DNA from: Flavobacterium haoranii
GTDB lineage: Bacteria; Bacteroidota; Bacteroidia; Flavobacteriales; Flavobacteriaceae
Direction: 5' to 3'
Length of the DNA stretch: 64,000 bases
NCBI RefSeq assembly: GCF_009363055.1
Contig: NZ_CP045292.1
Location: forward strand, 682,001-746,000
Shown here piece by piece: positions 1-8,436 of the stretch (within the stretch, counting starts at the first letter, position 1; each line of letters starts with the position of its first letter). The notes beneath the pieces are model-generated. The model was not told the DNA's origin. It did no database searches and saw nothing but the letters and a program-made list of their open reading frames with translations. The position numbers were made by a program, and so were the translations under genes.

Positions 1-36
1 TTTATGAAGAATAATGTTTTCAAATTCAGGTTTCAT
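1..36 (-). CDS. Partial CDS, N-terminus only, runs off left edge
   Basis: An ATG at 36 reading leftwards gives MKPEFENIILHK with no stop before the window edge. It lies 25 bp downstream of the pirin gene on the same strand, so it is probably the next gene of that operon. A second ATG just upstream (in the codons for MTKL) stops after four codons and is not used. Twelve residues are too few to assign a family. Confidence 0.45.
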   Translation of the reverse strand, partial: MKPEFENIILHK

Positions 37-61
37 AGTTTTGTCATTTTAAATGGTTCGA

Positions 62-934
62 TTAATCTTCTAGAAAGCCAAATTTTCCTTGGTTAAAGTC
101 TTTAAACGCTTGAATTATTTCTTCACGAGTGTTCATTACAAAAGGACCATGAGCAGCAATTGGTTCATTTAAGGGTTCTCCACTTAATACTAAAACAATT
201 GCTTCTTCAGTTGCTTCAATTGTAAAAAATTCGCCTTCATTTTCAAATAAAACAAAATGGTCAGTAGCAAGATTATTATCGTTAACTTTTACATTTCCTT
301 CAATAACAATTAAACAAGTATTGTAATGTGAAGGAAAATTAAATGTTGCTTTTCCATCTTTATGAAGCTTTGCATTCATCATATTTACAGGACTAAAAGT
401 AGTAGCTGGACCTGTATTTCCATTATAATCACCAGCTATTATTTCAACAAAGCCATTTTCACCCAAATTTACTTTTGTCATTTGGTCATTTTTAATCGCT
501 TGATATTTTGGTGTACTCATTTTGTCTTTTGCCGGAAGATTTACCCACAATTGTACCATTTGAAAAACACCACCTTCTTTTGCCCATTCGGTTTCGTGGA
601 ATTCTTTGTGTAAAACGCCGCTAGCAGCAGTCATCCACTGTACATCTCCTTGACCTATAATTCCGCCACCACCAGCGCTATCATGATGTTCTACTTTTCC
701 GTTATAAGCAATAGTTACGGTTTCAAAACCACGATGCGGATGAACACCAACTCCTCGGGGAATATCTGTTGGCGAAAAAAAGTGCTTAGAATTATAATCG
801 AGCATGATAAAAGGATCCATTCGTTCCATATCTAAGTGATATGCGCTTGGAATGAAGTTGTGTACTCTAAAGCCATCGCCTACAAAATGAGGAGCAGGTG
901 GAGCCAATACTAACTCTATATTTTTTGTTTTCAT
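62..934 (-). CDS. Pirin family protein (YhaK/quercetinase-like bicupin)
   Basis: A 290-residue cytosolic bicupin. The N-terminal cupin carries the pirin metal site, with HPHRGFET near residues 66-73 and the downstream His of VEHHDSAGG, followed by the conserved GGGGIIGQGDVQWMTAASGV region; a pirin C-terminal domain follows (about 175-275). Known pirins bind Fe(II) and some oxidise quercetin or act as redox cofactors of transcription factors; the substrate here cannot be read from sequence. A TAnnTTTG-type -7 box (TAAATTTG on the minus strand, 959-966) sits 25 bp before the start codon. Full length for the family. Confidence 0.93.
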   Translation of the reverse strand: MKTKNIELVLAPPAPHFVGDGFRVHNFIPSAYHLDMERMDPFIMLDYNSKHFFSPTDIPRGVGVHPHRGFETVTIAYNGKVEHHDSAGGGGIIGQGDVQWMTAASGVLHKEFHETEWAKEGGVFQMVQLWVNLPAKDKMSTPKYQAIKNDQMTKVNLGENGFVEIIAGDYNGNTGPATTFSPVNMMNAKLHKDGKATFNFPSHYNTCLIVIEGNVKVNDNNLATDHFVLFENEGEFFTIEATEEAIVLVLSGEPLNEPIAAHGPFVMNTREEIIQAFKDFNQGKFGFLED

Positions 935-1092
935 AGTTTAATCTTTAAATGTCTATTACAAATTTACTACTTGTTTAAAGGATTAGAGTTAATGTAGGAC
1001 AAGAAATAAAATCGATTATAGATTTATAATAATTCCTTTAAGTTAATAAATTTTTATTGTAAATTTACACACCAAACACAACGCTTTACTTT

Positions 1093-1632
1093 ATGAGTCA
1101 AAAAATACTACTTTCTGCAAAAGAAGTAAACATTATACTACATCGTTTGGCTTGTCAATTAATTGAAAATCATTTAGATTTTTCTGAAACTATTTTAATT
1201 GGAATTCAACCAAGAGGAAGTTTTCTAGCAAAAAGATTGGCAACAATTCTTGAAAACGATTACAAAATTTCAAATTTAAAACTCGGTTTTTTAGATATTA
1301 CTTTTTTTAGAGACGATTTTAGAAGAAGTGATAAACCATTTGAAGCCAATAAAACTGAAATTGATTTTATTGTAGAAGATAAAAAAGTGGTTTTTATTGA
1401 TGATGTTTTATACACTGGAAGAAGTATTCGTTCGGCATTAACGGCAATACAATCTTTTGGAAGACCATCTGAAATTGAACTTTTAACTTTAATTGACAGA
1501 AGATTTAGTAGACATTTACCTATTCAACCAGATTATAGAGGTAGGCAAGTAGATGCTATAAACAATGAAAAAGTATTAGTAAAATGGCTCGAAAATGATG
1601 GAGAAGATGCTGTTTTACTAATTGAAAAATAA
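1093..1632 (+). CDS. pyrR: PyrR-type phosphoribosyltransferase (pyrimidine operon regulator / uracil PRTase)
   Basis: A 179-residue type I phosphoribosyltransferase. The PRPP-binding loop VVFIDDVLYTGRSIR is at residues 99-113, preceded by the flexible-loop and RGSFLA segment near residue 41 that is typical of PyrR. PyrR proteins convert uracil and PRPP to UMP and in Firmicutes also attenuate pyr transcription. Here it precedes pyrB by 26 bp, so the two are probably one operon for pyrimidine synthesis. I see no clear PyrR-type antiterminator/terminator structure in the 158-bp leader, so a regulatory role is inference from family membership. Confidence 0.93.
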   Translation: MSQKILLSAKEVNIILHRLACQLIENHLDFSETILIGIQPRGSFLAKRLATILENDYKISNLKLGFLDITFFRDDFRRSDKPFEANKTEIDFIVEDKKVVFIDDVLYTGRSIRSALTAIQSFGRPSEIELLTLIDRRFSRHLPIQPDYRGRQVDAINNEKVLVKWLENDGEDAVLLIEK

Positions 1633-1658
1633 TACACAACAACACACAACTAAAATAA

Positions 1659-2588
1659 ATGAAAGAGTTATCTGTAAATCATCTAATAGGAATTAAACAT
1701 ATTAATAAAGAAGATATTGATTTAATTTTTGAAACAGCAGATCATTTTAAAGAAGTTATTAATAGACCCATTAAAAAAGTTCCTTCATTAAGAGATATTA
1801 CAATTGCCAACATTTTTTTTGAAAACAGTACAAGAACAAAACTTTCTTTTGAATTGGCTCAAAAAAGATTATCGGCCGATGTAATTAGCTTTTCTGCAGC
1901 ACAATCTTCCGTAAAAAAAGGAGAAACACTTATTGATACTGTAAATAACATTTTATCTATGAAAGTAGATATGGTAGTTATGCGTCATAGTTCGCCAGGA
2001 GCAGCACATTTTTTATCTCAAAATGTAAATGCAAGAATTGTTAACGCTGGAGACGGAGCACACGAACATCCAACTCAAGCTTTATTAGATAGTTTTACAA
2101 TTCGCGAGAAATTAGGAGATGTCGCAGGAAAGAAAATTGTTATTGTTGGCGATATTTTACACTCAAGAGTAGCGTTATCAAATATTTTTGCCTTACAAAT
2201 GCAAGGTGCAGAAGTAAGAGTTTGTGGACCAAAAACTTTAATTCCTAAATATATAGAATCGTTAGGTGTAAAAGTGGAACCAAATTTAAGAAAAGCATTA
2301 GAATGGGCAGATGTTGCTAACATGTTACGCGTACAAAATGAACGCTTAGATGTTAATTATTTTCCATCAACAAGAGAATATACGCAGCAATATGGTGTAA
2401 CAAAAGAATTATTAAATTCCCTTGATAAAGAGGTTATAATTATGCATCCAGGACCTATAAATAGAGGTGTAGAAATTACTTCAGATGTTGCCGATTCACA
2501 ACAATCAGTTATTTTAAATCAAGTTGAAAACGGAGTTGCAATTAGAATGGCAGTAATTTATTTATTGGCTAGTAAAATTCAGCGATAG
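1659..2588 (+). CDS. pyrB: Aspartate carbamoyltransferase catalytic subunit
   Basis: A 309-residue enzyme that joins carbamoyl phosphate and L-aspartate to N-carbamoyl-aspartate, the first committed step of UMP synthesis. Carbamoyl-phosphate binding motif STRT is at residues 57-60, the second CP loop MRHSSPGAAH is near 108-117, HPTQ is at 137-140, and the aspartate-side motif HPGPINRG is near 263-270. Length matches the family. It follows pyrR directly and is followed 33 bp later by a small conserved gene. No pyrI regulatory subunit is present nearby, as is usual for Bacteroidota. Confidence 0.97.
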   Translation: MKELSVNHLIGIKHINKEDIDLIFETADHFKEVINRPIKKVPSLRDITIANIFFENSTRTKLSFELAQKRLSADVISFSAAQSSVKKGETLIDTVNNILSMKVDMVVMRHSSPGAAHFLSQNVNARIVNAGDGAHEHPTQALLDSFTIREKLGDVAGKKIVIVGDILHSRVALSNIFALQMQGAEVRVCGPKTLIPKYIESLGVKVEPNLRKALEWADVANMLRVQNERLDVNYFPSTREYTQQYGVTKELLNSLDKEVIIMHPGPINRGVEITSDVADSQQSVILNQVENGVAIRMAVIYLLASKIQR

Positions 2589-2621
2589 TTAGTATATTAG
2601 CATTGCTAAAACATAACAATA

Positions 2622-2954
2622 ATGAAAGTAGAGAAGAAAGGTCATACTACAATTATTAAAGAAACTAAAGGAGATTTCAATTTATTTTTGAATACTATTT
2701 CGAATGAAATTAAAAACTTTAGTGACCAAAATTTAATTTTTGATGTTACACATGATAAAAATGTTTCATTAACTGATTTATTAAATTTTAAACCACTTTC
2801 TAAAAATCATAAAAAAGGAAAAAAATCATTTGTTATTGTAGCAAACGATATAGATTTTAATGATGTTCCACAAGATTTAAGTATTGTACCTTCAGTTTTA
2901 GAAGCTCAAGATATTATTGAAATGGAAGAAATTGAACGCGATTTAGGATTTTAA
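2622..2954 (+). CDS. Conserved hypothetical protein next to ribonuclease Z
   Basis: A 110-residue soluble protein without signal peptide or membrane segments. It starts MKVEKKGHTTIIKETKGDF and alternates beta-strand and helix predictions (TTIIKE, NLIFDVTH, SFVIVAND), a pattern loosely like STAS or anti-sigma-antagonist folds, but I cannot claim that. It sits between pyrB and rnz on the same strand; in flavobacterial genomes a similar small gene commonly precedes rnz and is sometimes mislabelled as ribonuclease Z itself, although it has no metallo-beta-lactamase motif. Function unknown. Confidence 0.8.
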   Translation: MKVEKKGHTTIIKETKGDFNLFLNTISNEIKNFSDQNLIFDVTHDKNVSLTDLLNFKPLSKNHKKGKKSFVIVANDIDFNDVPQDLSIVPSVLEAQDIIEMEEIERDLGF

Positions 2955-3027
2955 TAATTAAAAATTGATAATTAAAAATTGATAATTCTGATAATTGTTA
3001 ATTATTCATTATCAACTATCAATTGAA
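2955..3027. repeat. AT-rich tandem repeat with 7/14-bp period before rnz
   Basis: The short spacer holds TTAAAAATTGATAA (14 bp) twice in tandem and then degenerates through further 7-bp steps ending in AACTATC and AATTGAA just before the rnz ATG. The right part is partly complementary to the left part, so a weak hairpin is possible. The 7-bp step is shared with other intergenic repeats in this window. Confidence 0.6.
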
Positions 3028-3933
3028 ATGAAACTTACAATATTAGGCTGCTATGCAGCAACCCCAAGAACTATAACAAATCCTACTGCTCAAGTACTTG
3101 AAATTAAAAACCATATGTTTTTAATTGATTGTGGAGAAGGAACTCAAGTACAATTAAGAAAACATAAAATTAAGTTTTCTAAGATTAATCATATCTTTAT
3201 TTCACATTTACACGGAGATCATTTTTACGGTTTAGTTGGTTTAATCTCAACTTTTATGCTTTTAAATCGAGAAAACGATTTACATGTTTACGGTCCAAAA
3301 GGAATAAAAGAAATTATCTTACTTCAACTTAGAGCTTCGGGATCATTTACAGGATATAATTTATATTTTCACGAACTTACCTCAGAGGAAAGTGAAATTG
3401 TTTTTGAAGATGAAAAAGTTGTGGTTAAAACGATTCCTTTAAAACATCGAATATATGCTAATGGATATTTGTTTCAAGAGAAAAATATTAAAAGAAAATT
3501 AAATCTTGAAGCTGTCGAAAAATATAATATAGACACTTGTTACTATCAGAAATTAATTTACGGGGGAGATTTCAAGTTAGATGATGAATCTATAATTCCA
3601 AACCATGAATTAACTTTTGATCCTGAGCCTGAAAAATCTTACGCTTTTTGTAGTGATACGGTTTATAATGAAGCGATGATTCCTGATATTCAAGATATAG
3701 ATGTTTTATATCATGAAACGACCTTTTTAGATAGCGAATCTCATTTAGCAGAAAAAACGATGCATTCTACAGCCATACAAGCTGCAAAAATTGCTAAATT
3801 AGCCAATGTCAAAACTTTAATTGTTGGTCATTATTCTACTCGTTATGGTAGTATTGAACCTTTTAAAAGTGAGGCAGAAACTATATTTAATAATGTAATT
3901 TTAGGCGATGATGGAAAAACAATCGAACTCTGA
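3028..3933 (+). CDS. rnz: Ribonuclease Z (tRNA 3'-end endonuclease)
   Basis: A 301-residue metallo-beta-lactamase-fold nuclease that trims tRNA 3' trailers. The zinc motif HLHGDH is at residues 60-65, the GEGTQ element is near 36-40, a further metal ligand lies in FCSDTVY, and the C-terminal HYSTRY motif matches short-form tRNase Z. Start chosen at the ATG giving MKLTILG, which is the standard N-terminus; an upstream in-frame extension would translate the AT-rich repeat. tRNAs in this genome lack an encoded CCA at least for the tRNA-Arg seen here, which fits a need for tRNase Z. Confidence 0.96.
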   Translation: MKLTILGCYAATPRTITNPTAQVLEIKNHMFLIDCGEGTQVQLRKHKIKFSKINHIFISHLHGDHFYGLVGLISTFMLLNRENDLHVYGPKGIKEIILLQLRASGSFTGYNLYFHELTSEESEIVFEDEKVVVKTIPLKHRIYANGYLFQEKNIKRKLNLEAVEKYNIDTCYYQKLIYGGDFKLDDESIIPNHELTFDPEPEKSYAFCSDTVYNEAMIPDIQDIDVLYHETTFLDSESHLAEKTMHSTAIQAAKIAKLANVKTLIVGHYSTRYGSIEPFKSEAETIFNNVILGDDGKTIEL

Positions 3934-3997
3934 GACTTATTTAACTAGAATTTTAAAGTTTATTTTTAATCTTTTTACAAAGAAGAAAAATAAATAA
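3911..3997 (+). CDS. Possible 28-residue basic small protein
   Basis: An ATG inside the last codons of rnz, in another frame, opens a 28-codon frame rich in Lys with an amphipathic or hydrophobic middle (RILKFIFNLF) and a lysine tail. It overlaps rnz by 23 bp and ends 33 bp before pdxH, so translational coupling is conceivable. There is no independent evidence beyond the peptide composition; it may be chance. Confidence 0.3.
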   Translation: MEKQSNSETYLTRILKFIFNLFTKKKNK

Positions 3998-4030
3998 TAT
4001 ACAACGCTTTAATGATATACTTTAATAATT

Positions 4031-4675
4031 ATGAGCGATTTAAGTAATTATAGAAAATCCTATGAGAAATCGGAACTTCTTGAGAATAATATTCCTGAAG
4101 ATCCTATAAACTTATTCAACAGATGGTTTCATGAAGTTGAAGATTTTGGTGGAGTAGATGAAGTCAACGCCATGACAGTCTCTACACAAGGTTTAGATGG
4201 ATTTCCAAAAAGTAGAGTAGTGCTACTAAAAAAATACAATGAAGAAGGATTCATTTTTTATACCAATTATGAATCTGAAAAAGGAAAAGCTATTTTAAAT
4301 AATCCTAATATTTGTTTGTCATTTTTTTGGCATTCGATGGAACGACAAGTCATTATAAAAGGGATTGCAGAAAAGACTGCTCAAAATATTTCTGATAATT
4401 ATTTTGCTTCAAGACCAAAAGGAAGCCAATTAGGAGCATTAGTTTCTGCCCAAAGTGAGATAATTCCGAATCGAGAATATTTGGAAACCAAATTAAAAGC
4501 ACTTGAAGCCGAATTTGAAGGAAAAGAAGTGCCAAGACCCGACTTTTGGGGAGGTTTTTTAGTGAGACCAGTTGAAGTTGAATTTTGGCAAGGTCGTCCT
4601 AATCGTCTTCATGATCGTATTCGCTATAAATTGTTAGAAAATTTTGACTGGAAAATAGATAGATTATCTCCTTGA
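4031..4675 (+). CDS. pdxH: Pyridoxamine/pyridoxine 5'-phosphate oxidase
   Basis: A 214-residue FMN-dependent oxidase that makes pyridoxal 5'-phosphate from PNP or PMP. Family marks are the FMN-binding SRVVLLKKYNEEGFIFYTNY stretch near residues 56-76, the RQVIIKG strand, SRPKGSQLGA (SQS-like FMN site), and the C-terminal signature EFWQGRPNRLHDRIRY followed by the terminal RLSP. Length is standard. It is a stand-alone gene; a complete de novo PLP pathway is not visible here, so salvage or the last biosynthetic step is the role. Confidence 0.97.
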   Translation: MSDLSNYRKSYEKSELLENNIPEDPINLFNRWFHEVEDFGGVDEVNAMTVSTQGLDGFPKSRVVLLKKYNEEGFIFYTNYESEKGKAILNNPNICLSFFWHSMERQVIIKGIAEKTAQNISDNYFASRPKGSQLGALVSAQSEIIPNREYLETKLKALEAEFEGKEVPRPDFWGGFLVRPVEVEFWQGRPNRLHDRIRYKLLENFDWKIDRLSP

Positions 4676-4727
4676 TGGTCAACTGCTTAATTAAATGTTA
4701 AAAAATAGTGCGTTTTATCGAAAAAAT

Positions 4728-4757
4728 TTGCATATAATCGATAATGGAGTACATTTG
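4728..4757 (+). promoter_or_regulatory. Bacteroidota-type promoter of the CAP lipoprotein gene
   Basis: A TTG at 4728-4730 is followed after exactly 19 bp by TACATTTG at 4750-4757, a full match to the Bacteroidota primary sigma factor consensus (TTG, 19 bp, TAnnTTTG). The gene starts 84 bp downstream, giving a leader of about 80 nt. Confidence 0.75.
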
Positions 4758-4841
4758 TCTTGAAAATCAATCATTTAATCGATTTGATTGGTTTTTTTAA
4801 GATAAAGCATTAAAAAAGATAACATTTAATTGAGATTGATT

Positions 4842-5345
4842 ATGAAGAAAAATTGTTTAATCCTTTTTGCCCTATTATTAACAAGTCTATCATTTACTTC
4901 ATGTTCTTCAGATTCTTCAGAAGCATCTACTACAAACAATACTACTACAGAAACTGCTCAAAATTATAATCATACAACAACTGAGGTTCAGTTATTAGAT
5001 TTAATTAATGATTACAGAGTAGAGCAAGGTTTAAGCCCTTTACAAATTATTGAACATATTTCTTATAAATCTTCAGAACATAACACTTACATGATTGAAA
5101 CTAATTCAGTTAATCATGATGGTTTTGATGATAGAAAAACAAATTTACAACACGTTTTAGGAGCTTATAAAGTTGGTGAAAATGTTGCCTACGGATTTTC
5201 AACCCCACAGGCTGCTTTAACTGCATGGATTAATAGTGATGGTCATAGAGCAAATTTAGAAGGAGATTATTCACACTTCGGACTTTCAATAAGTCAGGAT
5301 GCGAATGGTAGATTCTACTATACAAATATGTTCATCAAAAAATAA
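4842..5345 (+). CDS. CAP (SCP/PR-1) domain lipoprotein
   Basis: A 167-residue exported protein. The start at MKKNCLILF gives a classical type II signal with lipobox SFTSC, so the mature protein begins at a cysteine near residue 21 followed by SSDSSE and a Thr/Asn-rich linker. Residues about 45-165 form a CAP domain: ELLDLINDYR-like first helix, a HNTYM histidine, HDGF, GENVAYG, and AWINSDGHRANL, with the two metal-coordinating histidines of the CAP cavity present. Bacterial CAP proteins are surface or periplasmic and mostly of unknown biochemical role. It has its own two-box promoter. Confidence 0.9.
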   Translation: MKKNCLILFALLLTSLSFTSCSSDSSEASTTNNTTTETAQNYNHTTTEVQLLDLINDYRVEQGLSPLQIIEHISYKSSEHNTYMIETNSVNHDGFDDRKTNLQHVLGAYKVGENVAYGFSTPQAALTAWINSDGHRANLEGDYSHFGLSISQDANGRFYYTNMFIKK

Positions 5346-5390
5346 GTAAAGAATACTTTTAAAGTATTAAAGATAGTTATTTCGACAACT

Positions 5391-5565
5391 AGAGGTTTAC
5401 CCACAATTAATTAGTAAAGAGGTTAAGAGAGCTTTCTAATTAAGTAGATTAAACAAATGCGCTAAGTTTAATTTGAGTTATGATTGCATGGTGAATTTAA
5501 AAAAATAAACCTCTAAATTACTTAGAGGTTTACCCAATGAATTAGTTGAAAGAGGTTAAGAGAGA
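5391..5565. repeat. Two direct copies of a ~40-bp element between convergent genes
   Basis: AGAGGTTTACCCA at 5391 and 5524 begins two copies that run about 42 bp and share the AAAGAGGTTAAGAGAG end with a few substitutions between. The second copy is immediately before the ompA-like stop codon and its left edge is the right arm of a terminator hairpin. The 227-bp convergent spacer also has a palindrome AATACTTTTAAAGTATT at 5352-5368. Confidence 0.6.
5499..5532 (-). terminator. Rho-independent terminator of the surface operon
   Basis: A perfect 11-bp stem, TAAACCTCTAA (5506-5516) with its complement at 5522-5532, encloses a 5-nt loop; on the minus strand it is followed by seven T residues (5505-5499). 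It ends the giant adhesin/porP/ompA operon. Confidence 0.8.
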
Positions 5566-5572
5566 AGAAAAA

Positions 5573-7480
5573 CTAATTCATTTTCAATACAATAAATTCA
5601 CTACGACGGTTCTTTTGGTGTTCCTCTTCCGAGCAGGGAACACCGTCTGAACAGTTATTCACTAATTCCGTTTCACCAAATCCTTTCGCTGTTAATCTTT
5701 CTCTCTCAATTCCGTTTTTAACCATAAACTCAAGAGTAGATTTTGCTCTTCTATCCGATAACAATTCGTTATACTTGTGGGTTTGTCTACTATCAGTATG
5801 TGATCTAATCGAAACCTGCATATCTGGATATTGTTTCATTACTTCAACAATTTTTTGAAGATCTTTAGCAGCATCTGGTCGAATATTCCATTTATCTAAA
5901 TCAAAATATATAATACTGATATCAAATATTTTAGCTAAATCAGTTCCTTCCTCAATTGGGAATTTATATCTTTTTAAAGCAATATTTAATTCAGTTTCTC
6001 CATTTTCTTTGTTAGTTGTAACTTGTTGTTCAGTAGTATCATAATCTTCTTTAGAAACTCTTATAATGTATTTTGTGTTACAATCAACATTAAATGAATA
6101 TTTAGCTTCCTCTTTTGAAAATGTTTCGGAAATTTTATTAATATTTTCATCAAATAATTCCACTTTAGAATTTGATAGCAATTCTTTTGTATCAACATCT
6201 GTAATGGTTCCATGAAGACGTTGCATACAAATTGTGAACGCATAAATATCATCAAATCCTTTTCCGCCATTTCTATTTGAAGAAAAATAGCCAACGTTGT
6301 CCTTATTAACGATTAAACCAAAATCATCCATTGGACTATTAATTGGTCGAGCTAAATTAACAGGTTTTTCAAACGAATTATTCACAAGTTTAGATTCAAA
6401 AATATCTAAACCACCTAATCCTAATTGTCCGTCTGAAGCAAAATATAAGGTTTTGTTATCAGGAGAAATAAAAGGAAAAGTTTCTCTACCTTCTGTATTT
6501 ATTGAATTTCCTAAATTTTCTGGAGTTCCAACTGAACCACCATTAACACTAACTTTATAAATATCTGAGTTACCAAATCCTCCTGGCATATCGGAAGCAA
6601 AATAAAGTGTTCTTTCATCATCACTTAACGATGGATGTGCACAACTATATTGATCGCTGTTGAATGGAAGTTCTTTTATATTATCCCATTTTCCTTCAAT
6701 TAATTCGGCTTTATAAATTTTAATAAGAGTACTTTTATCATCATCTTTTCCTTTTTTACCATCATTAAAATTATTTCGTGTAAAATACATTGTTTTACCA
6801 TCTTTTGTAAAAACAGGAGTTGATTCGTTGAATTTTGTATTTACTTCTTCCGAGAAATTTTTAGCTTCAGAGAAATTTTTACTGTCCTGCATTTCTGCGA
6901 TGTATAAATCTCTGTTATTTTGATTTGTCCATCGATTAACTTTAGAAGATACTGCTCCAGTTTCTCTCGAAGAAGAAAAAACTAATGATTTTCCAAAAAA
7001 CGCTGGCCCAAAATCTGAATATTCCGAATTTAAATTGATTTCATCAACAGTATATTTTCCAGAAAGTGCCTCTATGTTTTTTAGGTAATCTTTATTTTTA
7101 GAATATTTTTCACCTCTAGAATCATTTGTTAATTCATAAAATTTAGACATGTATTTATCAGCTTCATCATATTTTCCTTGAGATTTTAAAGTTTGAGAAT
7201 ATCTAAAGTAATATTCTGGCTCAACTTCTTCATTTAAGTCAAATAAATCTTTGTACCATTTTGAAGCCTTATCAATTCCGCCATTAAAATAATATGCATT
7301 TCCAAGTCTTTTGAAAAGTTCAGCCGATTTATAACCTTTTTCGGCTACTTTTTCATAAATTTCGATTGCATCTACATAAGAATATTTTTCATATTTTCTG
7401 TTTGCCGACGCTAATTGAGCAGCTTGTGAAAAACCTACACAATAAAATAGTAAGAATAGTATTGAATATATTGTTTTCAT
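5573..7480 (-). CDS. OmpA-family outer-membrane protein with TPR and beta-propeller repeats
   Basis: A 635-residue exported protein; the ATG giving MKTIYSILFLLFYCVGFSQ is chosen because it starts a type I signal peptide, while the upstream extension is charged and overlaps porP. Domains in order: TPR-like helices (about 25-130), WD40-like PD40 beta-propeller blades (SSSRE, YFASDMPGG, YFASDGQLG, YFSSNRNGG, about 165-405), a carboxypeptidase-regulatory-like Ig domain (about 410-500), and a C-terminal OmpA peptidoglycan-binding domain (FDLDKWNIR, RSHTDSR, NRRSEF). This architecture recurs next to PorP/SprF and large T9SS type B adhesins, where it probably ties the surface complex to peptidoglycan. 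It starts 10 bp after porP and is the last gene of the operon. Confidence 0.92.
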   Translation of the reverse strand: MKTIYSILFLLFYCVGFSQAAQLASANRKYEKYSYVDAIEIYEKVAEKGYKSAELFKRLGNAYYFNGGIDKASKWYKDLFDLNEEVEPEYYFRYSQTLKSQGKYDEADKYMSKFYELTNDSRGEKYSKNKDYLKNIEALSGKYTVDEINLNSEYSDFGPAFFGKSLVFSSSRETGAVSSKVNRWTNQNNRDLYIAEMQDSKNFSEAKNFSEEVNTKFNESTPVFTKDGKTMYFTRNNFNDGKKGKDDDKSTLIKIYKAELIEGKWDNIKELPFNSDQYSCAHPSLSDDERTLYFASDMPGGFGNSDIYKVSVNGGSVGTPENLGNSINTEGRETFPFISPDNKTLYFASDGQLGLGGLDIFESKLVNNSFEKPVNLARPINSPMDDFGLIVNKDNVGYFSSNRNGGKGFDDIYAFTICMQRLHGTITDVDTKELLSNSKVELFDENINKISETFSKEEAKYSFNVDCNTKYIIRVSKEDYDTTEQQVTTNKENGETELNIALKRYKFPIEEGTDLAKIFDISIIYFDLDKWNIRPDAAKDLQKIVEVMKQYPDMQVSIRSHTDSRQTHKYNELLSDRRAKSTLEFMVKNGIERERLTAKGFGETELVNNCSDGVPCSEEEHQKNRRSEFIVLKMN

Positions 7481-7490
7481 AATCTTTGTT

Positions 7491-8399
7491 TTAGAAGAAT
7501 CTTGGATCTGCGACTCTGTTATTACTAAATATTTCAAATCGTAAAAAGATTTCATGTGAACCCGAGTTATAGTTTCTCAGTTTTGTAGTTTCCATATCGT
7601 AACCATATCCTGCAAAAAGAGTAGGAGTAATTTGGAAACCAACTAATCCGCTTACTGCAGCATCCCATCTATAAGCTGCACCAATTGTAAATTTTTCATG
7701 AATTAAAAAATTGGCAGTTACATCGGCTTGTAACGGAGCTCCATCTACAGCTTTTGCTAATAATGCAGGCTTAAATTTTATACTTGGACTAAGATCAAAT
7801 ACATGTCCAGCAATTAAATAAAAGTGCATTTTTTCTTTGGTTACAGTCACATCATTGTCATTATAACGATTGGTTTCAAAGAAATTAGGCGATGATAATC
7901 CTACATAAGTTTTATCTGAAAATAAGTAAACACCGGCACCAATATTTGGAGAAAATTTAGTGTCTAAATTTTGAAACTTTGGATCTGTTTGGTCTTGAGG
8001 ATTTAATTTGTTAACATCAAGATTAAATAAATTTGCCGTTCCTTTTAATCCAACAGAAAGTTTATAATTTTCAGAAATTTGAATAAAATATGCTAAATCT
8101 GCTGAAATAGCATTTTCATCAACTGGACCAATTCTATCATTTACAAATGAAAGTCCAACTCCAAAATTTGAATCTCCAATTGGTGTATGCGCAGAAACAT
8201 TATTAGTAACTGGAGCACCGTCTAATCCTACCCATTGTGTTCTATGAAGTAAGAACATAGTTAATGATTCTCTAGAACCAGCATATGCAGGATTTATATT
8301 TACAGTGTTATACATATATTGTGTGTACTGAGAATCTTGTTGAGCAAAGCACAATAATTGAGTAAAAACTGTGATGATTAATATATATATTGTTTTCAT
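7491..8399 (-). CDS. PorP/SprF family type IX secretion system membrane protein
   Basis: A 302-residue outer-membrane protein with a signal peptide (MKTIYILIITVFTQLLCFAQ) and the PorP/SprF N-terminal signature QYTQYMYNTVNINPAYAGSR. The remainder is a run of amphipathic beta strands ending in an aromatic C-terminal strand and VADPRFF, as in this family. SprF of Flavobacterium johnsoniae is needed for secretion of its adjacent type B cargo SprB; the same role for the giant adhesin 37 bp upstream is inferred from gene order. Start at the ATG of MKT; an upstream TTG is unlikely. Confidence 0.94.
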   Translation of the reverse strand: MKTIYILIITVFTQLLCFAQQDSQYTQYMYNTVNINPAYAGSRESLTMFLLHRTQWVGLDGAPVTNNVSAHTPIGDSNFGVGLSFVNDRIGPVDENAISADLAYFIQISENYKLSVGLKGTANLFNLDVNKLNPQDQTDPKFQNLDTKFSPNIGAGVYLFSDKTYVGLSSPNFFETNRYNDNDVTVTKEKMHFYLIAGHVFDLSPSIKFKPALLAKAVDGAPLQADVTANFLIHEKFTIGAAYRWDAAVSGLVGFQITPTLFAGYGYDMETTKLRNYNSGSHEIFLRFEIFSNNRVADPRFF

Positions 8400-8436
8400 G
8401 ATCAATGTTTTTAATTAATTTTTTTACTTAATCAAG

